This document shows, piece by piece, positions 41,752 to 51,875 of a stretch of DNA of 64,000 bases (position 1 is the stretch's first letter; the number at the start of each line of letters is the position of its first letter). Both the position numbers and the translations under genes were made by a program. The stretch comes from Mastigamoeba balamuthi. Its lineage: Eukaryota > Evosea > Mastigamoebida > Mastigamoebidae. Location of the stretch: positions 356,512 through 420,511 of the forward strand of contig CACRSC010000028.1 in NCBI GenBank assembly GCA_902651635.1, given 5' to 3'. The notes below the pieces were generated by a model. The model was not told the origin of the DNA and ran no database searches. It was given only the letters and a program-made list of their open reading frames with translations.

Positions 41752-44700
41752 ATGGCTTTTGGCGCGTTCGCGTTTGCGTACGTCGTCAGCGTGGTGGTTG
41801 CGTTCGCCGCGGGGGCAGTGGCCTGCTGCCTCCTCGGCCTCCCGGCGCTGGTCGCCATCAGCGCCATCACCGTCGCCTGGGCCTCCGCCTGCGTCTCCGC
41901 AGGTTCGCTCTCCCGCTGAGCGCTGCACTCACCCATCCCTCATCCGTTCCCCATCCGTTCCCCCCGCAGCGGTCGTCCCCGTGATCGTGCTCCTGGCGCA
42001 CGTGGTCGCGTACGCGGCCGAGGTTGCCCTGGTCGCCCTGATCGCGGGTGCAGCGCTGCTCGCTGTGTCCTTCGCTGGTACGCGCCACCTTCAGAATCAA
42101 ATAAACGACCCCATCCCGCCGACGCGGCCGTCTCACCCTGGTCCTCACCTCCTCACCTCTCTGTCCCATGCCCCCGTCGCAGTGTCGCAGTGTCTCAAGG
42201 ACAAGCGGGCCAGTTCTGCCATTGCCGATGCCGCCGCCGCCGCCGCTGCCGACGACGCAGGTTCGCTTGTTTTCGCTCTCATTTGATTTCTCTTGTCCCT
42301 TTTCGTGTCTGCGTGCGCGCTGGCGCTCTGGTCAACGCCGCGAGAGGCGGACCCGCGCAGAGGCTCACCGTGCCGCGTGCTTGGGAGCCATCGGGAAAAC
42401 TCTTGATTTGTGCGGAGACCTCGGGGTATGGGCAGCGGGGAAGACTTCAAACTAGACGGCGCTCTGACACACCGATTGCATGGCACAACACACAGTGGGA
42501 GCTCGTTGCCCTTACGTCCCCAGGGCCCTGCGGACCGCGGATCGCAGGGTCTTCCGCGACGGAGCGGGGCTCCTCAGCGTTGTCGGCAGCAGAGCGGTGT
42601 CGCTCCAGGGCGCGCAGGGGGCGTCTGCGTGGTCCCACGCGGCCGCTCGCACTGCCGCGCCCACATCGAAGCCGCTGGTCCGCGCTTCCCCGCTGCCCCG
42701 GCGCACTGTCGGGCCGCAGGTCGTCCAGCGCGGGCTCCTCCTGTCCCAGTCCCAGCCCCAGCCCCAGCCCCAGACCAAGAGAGTACGATTTGTCTTCATT
42801 TCACTTGCCCTTCCCCCTTTTTTTTTGAATTGAATTCATTTGAAATTGCTCGAAATCACATATCATTTTATCGATAATCGGAACCAGCGCGCGGCCGCAC
42901 AGCCGTCGTCGCTGTCGGCCGCCGCTGAGCCTCTGCAGACCCGGCGTACTACATGGCAGAGACTCGGTGACCACGATTTCTCCAAGGGCCAGCCCGCTCT
43001 CACGGCGGTAAGCCACATTTGTTAATTCACCTGTGGTGTCTCAAATTCAATTGAATCACGTCATTTTGGGCGGCACCCTCGACCACTATTCTCAAGGGGT
43101 CTCATCTTACTTCATGAAGCCTGTCTCTGGCGGCTCACCCATTCGACTGCACAGAACGGGCCCGCGGGCACGAGCGCGACGCCCGGCGTGCGCACGACGG
43201 GCGCTGATGCCTCCGAGGCGCAGCGCCAGTCGTCGGCGTCGTCGCCGTCACGTGGCGTGCCGGTCCGTCAGACGCAGGGAGCGGACGAGTCCACCATCCC
43301 TCAGCCCCTGTCGTCGTTTGGGATGGACGCGCCGCACTTCGACCTGAACTCGGCGCAGGCCGCGACGCAGCCGTTCTGCACGGGTCCTCCGAAGCTCCTC
43401 AGCGACCCGTCGCCTTTCGTCGCCCCTGTCCTCGGCGCCGGAATGAACATCGACAAGGTGCTCAGATTCCCTGCTCACACTCGTCTCACAGAGCTCGTTC
43501 AGAAGCCCCGCCAGGAGTGGACGTGGGAGCGCCCGCAGCAGCCGCAGGAGATGCAGCAGGCGGTCCAGGCCGCGGAGCTCGGCCCCTCCGTCGAGGAGCG
43601 CCGCGAGAGGCGCCGCGCGGCGCGGCAGGCGGTGCTCGCCGCACTGGAGAGGGAGTCGCAGCTGTTCAAGGGGCCGATGGCGCTGAAGGTGCTCCGGCCG
43701 CCGCGTCGCCCTGGCCTCGCGCCCTGGGCTGAGCCCCCGGCCGCGACGGTGATCGCGGTGCCCCTCCGGAGGAGAAGCCCGCCTCCGGGAGTTGTCGCTG
43801 CAGCACCCGAGGCTCTCGAGAAGCATCCGGCCTTCGTGGCGCCGCCCGTCGTCGAGCCTCACGCGCAGCCGGTGCCGATGGCCGAGGAGGCGCCGCAGCC
43901 CAAGTCGCCTGTCGCACCTGCGCCTGTGCCTGTGTCGGCTGAGCAGCTGAGCCAGGTGGACCAGGCGCCGCAGCCCGCGACCCGCACAACGCGTCCCAAG
44001 AGCCCCGAGCGCCACGACAAGGACACCGAGCAGCGGCCGGCCAAGAAGCACCACAGCCTCTGCTCGTGCCGCCCCTGCACTCGGGCCCGCAAGGAGCAGG
44101 CGAAGAAGCTCCAGGAGGCCACGCAGTCGCAGGTGGCGCCCGGAACGGGGTCTGGGGCGCAGAGCGAGGTGGCCTCGGCGAGCGAGGCAACGCAGAGGAA
44201 GCAGCCGCAGCAGGAGGCGCGGGAGGGAGCGGGCGAGGGTGTCGTGCCGAAGGTCGAGAGGCGCACTGCCCCCGAGATTAAGTTTACGCCCGAGCCCGAG
44301 GCCGCCGAGTCGCGCGAAGCGCGAGAGGACGAGAACAAGGTCGACAAGGCGCCTCTGTCTGTGCCTGAGGGGGCCGCCGTCGAGGACGTCTCACCCGCGA
44401 TCGCCCAGAGGGTAAGCCCCACACAGCGCCAAGAAGACGTGTTCACTCACAGCACACTCGCACATCGCTCAGGTGGAGACGGAGACCGCCCACGCCACGC
44501 CCAGCAGATCGGAGCCCCAGGAGCTGAGCGCAGCGGTGGAGGTGGGGCCCAAGGAGAACGGCAGCACGGCGCCGCAGGAGGAGGTCGCAGGACACCCGTC
44601 TGTCAACAAGGAGCCCCAGCCGGAGGTCGCGGCGCCGCCCTCGGAGCTGTCGCAGCCCGCGCCCGAGGTCGCCGCCCAGAAGGAATCCACCGCGATCCCC

Positions 44701-45539
44701 TTCCCTGAGCCTGTGGCCCAGGTACGCCAGCCAGAGACCTCTGCGCCGATGGGTGAACTCACGTAAAACGATCCACACCGCTCAGGTGAGCCCGCCGTCC
44801 AAGGCCGAGGGCCCCACAACGCCGTCGTCCCTCGCCTCGGAGCTCCCGGAGACGCGTGCAGCAGCGCCGACAGCTGCCGCGATCGAGAGGGCAATCTCTC
44901 CGAAGGAGAAGACCATCGACACGGCGCCGCAGGCAGCAGAGGCGGGACCGTCGCCTGCCAAGGAGCCCCAGGCCGCGAGCATCATTCCCGAGGCGGTCGC
45001 AGCCGCGGCACCGCCCTCGCAGCCGCCGGCCCCTGTCTGGACGGCCGAGGGCGCGCAGCAGGTCCCCGCCGGCGCTTCTCCCGAGTGGTCGCTCCTCGAG
45101 TCGCAGTTCGCGCCCTCTTCGTCGCTGCCGCTGACGGCGCTCGCGATGGGCGCCATTCTGGAGGAGGAGGGCCACGCCGAGCCCCTGTCCGCGTACTCGG
45201 GGCCCGTTCAGCAGCAGCAGCCGTCCGCGCCCGTCGCCAGCACGTGGGGGATGGCCCCCGAGAGCGCCTGGGAGCCGCCGGCGCCGCCGTCGAGCTCGAC
45301 GCAGTGGGGCTCGTTCCTCGGCACGGGCCTTCCGTCGGACGTCATGTCGCTGCTCGACTCGTCGTCGTGGACCGCCATGGCGGCGCAGAGCAGCGGCGCA
45401 GCTCAGCCCGCAGCCTCGGCCTCGCAGGCGCAGGAGGGCGGCGGTGGCGCCGGGCTCGCTCAGGGCCCCCAGTCCACCGCTTCGTCCGGTCCCGCCGAGC
45501 AGAAGACGGAGCAGCAAGTCCCGGTCTCTGCCCCCGCCA

Positions 45540-45571
<32 letters not shown>

Positions 45572-46282
45572 GCTCCGGGGCAGGCCGTCGTCGAGCCGGA
45601 GCAGCAGAAGGCCGCAGCGGCGCCTGCCCCGCAGCAGCAGACCGAGACGGCTGCCGCCAAGAGGGAGCTGGAGAGGGCACCCGACGACGAGCCGCAGGCC
45701 AGGCGCCCCCGACTGTCGGAGCCGGCCCCTCCCGTCGCTGACGCTCCCGCCCCGACTGCCGCGGTGGCGGCAGCAGCAGCACCCGTCGCCGAGGTGCCCG
45801 CAGCGGCCGCCACCCAGACGCCGGCAGAGGCCGCGGGGCCTGTGAGCAAGATGGACCCCGACCACCCCGACTGGACGCCCCAGAAGTGCCTGCCGCCCAG
45901 CAAGAGGAGCAAGGTGCCCTGGGGCTCCGTGACCCGCCCCAGGCGCCCGAGGTCCCCCAGGTCTCCCGTCGAGGAGGCGGCGTCGCCTGTGGTGCTGACG
46001 CCCATGACGCCGTCGCCCCTGTCGTCGGAGGACGAGGGCGAGGCGCCCGTCTCCAGCCCCCGCTCCCCGGGGCAGTCGGCAGCCCAGCAGGCCCAGCCGC
46101 CTTCGGCCGCCCAGGACCCGACGCGCGCTGTCCCCGTGGTCACGGACAGGGACTTCGAGGCCATGGCAGCCCGTGTCAGCGAGCTTCTCGCTGGCTCCAA
46201 GGTGCGAACAAAACACATGAAGTAACGCCACTGACGCACGCGTCTTCCCACACAGGACCAGGAGAAGCGCTCCAAGGCCTGA
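41752..46282 (+). CDS. Multicopy family, member 3 (1230 aa)
   Basis: Nine phase-consistent exons: 41752-41902, 41970-42077, 42183-42260, 42496-42782, 42888-43007, 43155-44411, 44473-44721, 44786-46201 and 46256-46282. Exon 1 is the shared hydrophobic block. Exon 2 adds two further hydrophobic segments (VVPVIVLLAHVVAYAAEVAL, VALIAGAALLAVSFAG) not found in the other members. Exon 3 is a short AAAAAAADDA-rich insert. Exon 6 has GMDAPHFDLNSAQAA, a basic helix (VEERRERRRAARQAVLAAL) and the cysteine motif KKHHSLCSCRPCTRARKEQ. Exon 8 has SSLPLTALAMGAILEEE, STQWGSFLGTGLPSDVMSLL and one KRELERAPDDEPQARRPRLS repeat. The protein ends DQEKRSKA. Predicted to have several membrane helices plus a long disordered region. 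It is a mosaic: cysteine motif as in member 4, C-terminal blocks as in members 1 and 2. Confidence 0.72.
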
Positions 46283-46425
46283 ACGCGATGCGAGCCAGGA
46301 TCGCCGTCCAGGTCACGGTCTCTCAGGTACTACTCGGCTGTTCGCCAGTTTTCGCACTGACCAGTGGCACAGTCACTCACACTGTTCACGTTCCGCAGGT
46401 GTCGTCCGCAAAGGCACCCTTCACT

Positions 46426-46530
46426 CTCACAAAAAAACAAGAAAAAAGAAGAAAAAAGAAAAAAAAAAGAAAAAAAAAGAGGAAAGAGAAAAAAAAAAGA
46501 AAAAAGAAACAAAACAAACAAACAACGAGC
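46426..46530 (+). repeat. A-rich tract downstream of member 3
   Basis: Tract of A runs broken by single G or C, closely like those at about 56879-57005 and 59139-59270. Each is preceded by GTGTCGT-C-C-AAAGGCACCC and followed by CACCCAAC-A and a GAA microsatellite (TCGAAGAAGAAGAAGAGCGA here). Confidence 0.8.
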
Positions 46531-46559
46531 CACTCCAAACACCCAACGACCCACTCGCC

Positions 46560-49500
46560 AACTCGAAGAAGAAGAAGAGCGAGTGCGATGAGCCGCCAAC
46601 CCGGAGCAGCGCTGGCTGCAGGGCGCGAGAGCGTGTACAGTCATTTCCCGGCCGAGAGACCCTCGCAACGATGCGCCGGCCGGGTAATACGCTTGGGGCG
46701 GCGGCATCCAGCAAACGGAGGTGCGCTCCTCTCGGCATCCCTGCGCTGCGCTGCGTTGCACTGACGGCTCTGAGCCACCGCAGCGGCCACCAACAGCAAA
46801 CACCAGACAGCAGCAGCCAGTGGCGGACCGCGTGGCCCACAGCAACACCAGCAGCCACGCCAGCAAGTGGTACGCGACAAGGCGACCAGCCAGTGTCGCC
46901 CGTCAATGGCACGCTCTCCTTCTCACACACAAACGCACACACACAAGACATCGCAAAGAAGTCAGCTCCTCCCCCCACACAACACACACCCCACTCCCCG
47001 GTCATCGACTCCCAGAACAAGGTCAACCACGAGCTGAGCTGTCATCGCCACCGAGCCTGCAGCAGCTCAAGGGCGCCAGAGCGTGGACAACTTCACAGTC
47101 CAAGGCCGTCACCAAGTCCGCCCACGAGCGAATCCACAGCCTCCATGCCCTCTGTCCGGTTGCGGTTCTGTGCTGGCTACCACAGAGCCCCGAGTGCATG
47201 CGCTCGCAAGGAGGACATGGAGCAATGCAACGGAGGTCAGCTCGGAGATCACCACAGAGGTATGGCGTTGTCGCCCCTCAGTGTCTGGCGTCCCATCAAG
47301 CTGCTTTTCGTGCTCAGCCTGATCTGGTCCGCCAGGGCGATGGCCAGCCAGAAGGCCCGTACCGAGTTTGACGAGCGCCAGCGCCTGCTGGCACACGAGA
47401 ACGAGTCCGAGCACGAGCTGCCACCCGAGGGCCTCGTCTACGACAACCGATACGGCATGGGCGAGAAGAAGCGTGAGCAGCATCAGCAAGCCGCCGAGCC
47501 TGCGACCAGCAGAGCGCAGGCAGCATCGAGCAGATAGCGCCAGGAGCACCGCAACAAGATCAGCGAGCAGCAGATGGCCACTACGCACCACTGCCTGTGC
47601 TCGTGCCACGCCTGCTCCAAGGCCAGTAAGGAGCAGATGAAGACGTCCCAGGAAGCCGCCAAGTCCGAGGTGGCGCACCAGACACAGCCAGAGGCAGCGA
47701 AGAACGAGGAGATCGAGGCTGAGCAGAAGCAGCAGCTGCAACACGAGCGGCGCACGAGGGAGCGCACGAGGCCCAGCCCAAGAGACGAGACCAACACCGC
47801 CCCCACGATCGAGGCTCCGCTGCCCGCACTGGCCGCCGCTGGGGCACCCGAGCCTGGGGTTGTCGATTCGCGTGAACTGTGCGAGGTCGTGGAGAAGGTC
47901 TACCAGGCGCACCCGCCCGAGGAATTCGTGATCAAGGGCGAGCCGCTCAATTTCGCCGACAGGAAGCGGGGAGCTGAGGTACGCCTAGAACTCTCTGCTG
48001 ATATGTGCACTCACAGCAAGCTCAAACGTCGCTCAGAAGATGCGCCCGCCACCAGACGACACCGAGTACGACAGGCACATGGAGGAGCTCGTCCGCGTGC
48101 GTGCCGAGATGGACACGTTCCGCGCGGACATGCGCAGCCTGATCAGGACAGACGCCTTGCGCTGGTCCACACAGCAGGAGGCCACGGGTGGCGCCGACGC
48201 CGACTACGACAACGCAGACGACCCCGCGGTGTCGGTTTCGTGCAAGCCGCCGGCAACGAGGAGGCATAAGGGCAACGCCCGGCAAGAAGGAAGTCGCCGA
48301 CAATCGGCTGGTGCTCGAGGCCCCGTATAAGGCGCTCTACAAGCGCAAGCCGCCCGCCGACTGGAGCGTCGTCAACGACAACAAGACACTCGCAGTTCTG
48401 CACGCCGCTGGCCGAGCGCTGCGCACGTGCACTAGAGGACACCGTGGCGGGAATCCGCTAGCACGAACAGGCAGTCACGCAGGTACTGGCCGACACGTTC
48501 TTCAAGTGCACAAGTGTGTGGACGCAGGCCGTGTCCCGCATGTCGCAGCTCGACTGCCTACAGTTGTGCTGCTCGGCGGCGACAAGTACTGCCTCGTGTT
48601 CGTCGACACGGGGGAAGGAGGGCGGGCCTGTGCTCGATGCACGGCAGCTGGGCACCTGTACCTCTTCGGCAACATCCCCAACCCGTGACCGACGATGTGT
48701 GCTTGCGTGCGGGCGCGAGCCTGATCATGCTGCTGACGGGGCCCTACATGGGCAGCAAGAGCGCACTGCTGTACCAGGCCTGCGGCACCGTCGTGCTGGC
48801 GCAGCTCGGGTGCATGATCCCCGCGCAGTCGCTGATGCTGTCGCTGATAGACAGGATCTTCATGCACATCGGCGCCAGCGACAACCTCGTTGCGGGGGCA
48901 CAGCATGCTCATGATCAATGGTCGAGCTGATCGGAGACCGCCAGCATCTGATGCAATGTCACGTGCAACTGGCTCGTCATGCTGGACCAACTGGGCTGCG
49001 GCACGTCGAGCCTGCCCGCGCCTCAATGCCTCGCCCAGAGTATCAGAACCAAAGGAGCTTGGTGGTGACACCAGCCGCTACGGGCGGTGCGCAGAAACCC
49101 AAGGAGCCCCAGCTGTCGAGCCCCGCTTCCGAGAAGGCCGCACCCGCAGCGCGTACGGCGGAGCAGTCGCAGGACGTGATCGATGTCCTCACGGCAAAGC
49201 CCGTCACGATGGAGGGAGCAGCTGCCCCGATGGATAAGACAGCACAGCCGAGAGAGAGAGAGAGAGAGAGAGCGAGGCAGAGGACATCCCCACCGGGGCG
49301 GGCAGCCGGCGTCAAAGGAGTGCGCACTGCCCGAGCACCAGGAGCCCGCCAAGCAGAGCCCTCGCGCGCCACAGATTGTTGCCGCCGATGTCCCCAAGGA
49401 CCAGGTCGAGGCACCGCAGGTCGGGCACGTGGCGCAGCAGCACCAACAGACCCAGCAGCCCCAGCAGCCTGCCGCAGAATCCGGGGCCTCGTCATGCAGC

Positions 49501-49739
49501 AGAGGAGTCGCGTGGCGCAGAGCAGCCTGCACTGGTGGGAGAGCGTCCCCAGCAACGGTTGTCCTCATGCGTGTTCCACTTCCCTCCCTCCCCCATCCCA
49601 TGGTTTCTCGGGCGTTATTCTTGGACAGTCACTGACAAGCGGCGTGGCGCGATCAAGGGTGTGCCGTCGCAGACAAAAGGGCCTCGGTCAGCGCCACAAG
49701 CTGTTCGACCTGATCCAGCTCGGACTCAGCGAGTCCTAA
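46560..49739 (+). pseudogene. 5'-truncated family copy 5 carrying a MutS-like segment
   Basis: No hydrophobic exon or promoter precedes it. Recognisable in order: a conserved leader block (46600-46745), a frame with ARTEFDERQRLLAHENESEH and PPEGLVYDNRYGMGEKK, the cysteine motif HHCLCSCHACSKASKEQ (about 47580-47635), and GEPLNFADRKRGAEV at an exon end homologous to member 4. The MutS-like segment follows (48016-49015), then the member 4-like frame resumes (VVTPAATGGAQKPKEPQLSS; SKECALP; ADVPKDQVEAPQVGHVAQQ) and ends LFDLIQLGLSES and stop at 49739. Stops and frame changes interrupt the path, for example TAG at 48459-48461. Probably a pseudogene. Confidence 0.65.
48016..49015 (+). pseudogene. 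MutS homologue (MSH6-like) fragment within copy 5
   Basis: In sequence but across several frames: YDRHMEELVRVRAEMDTFRA (lever helix), NRLVLEAPYKALYKRKPPAD with WSVVN (compare MSH6 RYQLE...RNLPEEYEL), LAERCARALEDTVAGI, and a helix ending VSRMSQLDCL. The ATPase domain is then clear: LLTGPYMGSKSALLYQ (Walker A, normally TGPNMGGKST), GTVVLAQLGCMIPAQSLML, DRIFMHIGASDNLVAG, and after a shift ETASI, then NWLVMLDQLGCGTSSL (Walker B/signature, normally LDELGRGTST). The order and spacing match eukaryotic MSH6 more than MSH2. Internal stops and altered catalytic residues show it is non-functional here. Confidence 0.75.
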
Positions 49740-50652
49740 TGATTCCTGATGCTGAACACGTCACTCGCCCAGTCAAGATTTGCTACCAGGTCAGTGAACA
49801 CCCACCTCCCCTCTGTGGAAAGCAGCCACTGACAAGACCGCACCGCAGGCACATGCAGCCGAAGAAAGGAAGCCCAGGCAGCGAGGAGAGAACAAGGACA
49901 GGCAGCGGACGTGGCTGTGGTGCAGCCCCATCATGGTGGAGCCAATTGGCTCTGGTGGTGCCATTTGCATTTGCCCCCCATTTCGGCGTGATTGACAGTG
50001 TGTGGCCTGCAAGTGCCGTGGTGGTGGCCCTTCCTCCCTCCCTCCCCTTCCCACCGCCTCCACTTCCCCTCTTATTCCCCACCTCCTCTCTTCCCTCCCG
50101 GTTTCTCTCCTCATTCTTTAGTGTGTGCTTACCCAGAATCTCCCCCCAATTACCGTAATTACCGTTTCTTTGGTTGTTTCCCTCCACTCCTTTCCCCTTC
50201 TTCCCTCAGTGTACGCTTTGCCAAGAAATCTCCCCATTTTCGGTTTCTGTGTCGCCCTGTCATCCTCCCTCCCCGCCCCCATACCTTTTTGTTTCCGCGT
50301 GCGCTGTGCTGTGTCCAAACCCCCATTTCATTTCGTTTCCACCCTCCAGTCCAGATTTTCTCTTGTAATTTCTCCATCTCCTCCCTTTGCTGTTGTCATC
50401 CCTCCCGCGTTCTGCTCTGCTCTTCCGTTCTGCTCTGCTCTGCTCTCCATCTCTCTCTCGATCTGGTTCTTTCTCGATGGTGGCCACCACCACGTTGCCA
50501 TTGAGCAGCGATACCACATCTGTCCACATTCGCACCGTTGCGGCACTTGCAAATGTGGCTCACCAGAGCCAGTTGGCCGAGCTGTGGTGGTGCTCGTGCG
50601 CCCTGCTGTGCTGCGCTTCGCCTGCCTGTGCCTTGTTCCCTGCCTTGCGCGG
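49736..50652 (+). repeat. 0.9-kb duplicated block, copy 1 (pyrimidine-rich, largely non-coding)
   Basis: Nearly identical to 62407-63312 in direct orientation, starting at TAATGATTCCTGATGCTGAA and ending at CTTGCGCGGGCCC. The first part holds CACATGCAGCC-AAGAAAGGA and a stretch with GGAGCCAATTGGCTCTGGTG (inverted repeat GAGCCAATTGGCTC). The middle is strongly pyrimidine-rich on the + strand. The last 150 bp (from about 50490) are especially conserved and hold an open frame around RYHICPHSHRCGTCKCGSPE. It follows the stop codon of copies 5 and 7, so it may be a shared 3' region. Confidence 0.75.
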
Positions 50653-51775
50653 GCCCCTTGATCGGTGCCAAGCCTGGATCGCACTACCGTCCAAGGGCGA
50701 CGCCAGCAGGCGTCGTCATCACTTGTGACAGCGGGGCAGCGAGTCAAGTCCTACGCAAAGAGAAACACTGGAATCGAATATAAATACAATTGCTTTGTAT
50801 CATTCCTGCATTGCTGTTGTGTTGCGCTCCAACTCCTACCGACACATTGACAAGGCCGAGGACAAGCCCACTGCATCGACCTCGGTCAGGCTCTCATAGA
50901 CAAGTGTATCGTATTGTGTGGTGTGGGTCGGTGACAGGGCAGAGTGATGTGGCAGCGTTGCGATCCCAGCAGAAGAAGCAGCACACCCACTGATTTGTTG
51001 TGGCCGCCAGCAGCCACAGCGGCCCTCCCTCCAGCAACACCCCCTCATACCGCAAGCGCCCCTCGCCCTGCTGGTCCCGCAGGCTGCGGCTGCACTGCGC
51101 CCCTCGACCAACGCCTGCGGTGCGCTGCGCCCGTCGGCGTGTTACTGGCTCAGGGCAAGCAGCACACAGGCCCCGCAGTGGAGCCCACGTCACCGTGACG
51201 TGCCACGGACAACGCCTGCGGTCATGCGATGCCACTCGCGAGGCCGCAGAACGAGCAGGGTGGCTGACGTGTCGCACGCTGGCGCAGCGCCTGTGACGCC
51301 GTGCAGACGACCACGACTGCCATCGCCGGCGACGACGGGGCGCTGGCGAGGAGGGACACGTCGGGAACGGAGAGGGACGCGCACGGTGCCGGATGATGTT
51401 GTGTCGCCTGCTGGCACGTGGCGTCACACACGGCGGGCACATGGCTCGCGCGGCGTCGTCAATGGCGACAGGTCGGTAGTGTGGGGCTCTCCCTATGGTC
51501 TCCGTGGTGTTGCGTCCGGCGTCATAAGCGTTCGGACAGCCACGCAGCTTTCTTTTTGGGTGATGTCATCGATGACGATGCCGCTCTCTGTGATGTTGCA
51601 GTGGAGTCTTCTTTCTGTTCCTGATGGATGCGGGTGCGTTTTTCAGATCAGCAGACGAGTCGCACGGCTGCCGATGCTGGTGTGCAGCGAGAGACGTTTC
51701 GCGACGCGACGATGTGCTATGGTGCAGGCGAGTGGATCTGCGTAGCCCAAGGATACTCAGATTTTCCTCGGATTT
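50653..51775. other. Spacer upstream of member 4, with an inverted-duplicate hairpin and TGACGT sites
   Basis: At about 50683-50733 lies GGATCGCACTACCG-CCAAGG then GCGACGCCAGCAGGCGTCGTC, a perfect GACGCC/GGCGTC hairpin; the reverse complement of this stretch is found at about 63570-63620. Around 51187-51203 CACGTCACCGTGACGTG forms a palindrome, and TGATGTCATCGATGACGATG lies at about 51559-51580. No gene is recognised between. Confidence 0.5.
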
Positions 51776-51875
51776 CGTCACCAATGACGTATGGGTACTC
51801 CATGGGTGTTTCGCAGCGCCTCTCCCTTCTTTTTTCTTTTCTCTCAGCCGTCTTGTTTGGCTTTTGCTTCTCAGG
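51776..51875 (+). promoter_or_regulatory. Conserved promoter/leader of family member 4
   Basis: CGTCACCAATGACG (51776-51789) ends 86 bp before the ATG at 51876. The preceding GGATACTCAGATTTTCCTCG and the leader CTCTCAGCCGTCTTGTTTGG through TTCTCAGG match member 3 almost base for base. Confidence 0.65.

Noticed and set aside
44759-46231. 490-codon minus-strand frame opposite family member 3
   Set aside because: Mirror of an exon that is phase-consistent on the + strand; no domain.
46426-46530. A-rich tract as a retrotransposition poly(A) tail
   Set aside because: No target-site duplication or intron-less copy upstream was found, and the same tract follows intron-containing members; it seems part of the duplicated unit.
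49240-49275. GA dinucleotide repeat as a separate regulatory element
   Set aside because: Short GAGAGA run within a decayed coding stretch of copy 5, absent in copy 7; simple slippage is enough.
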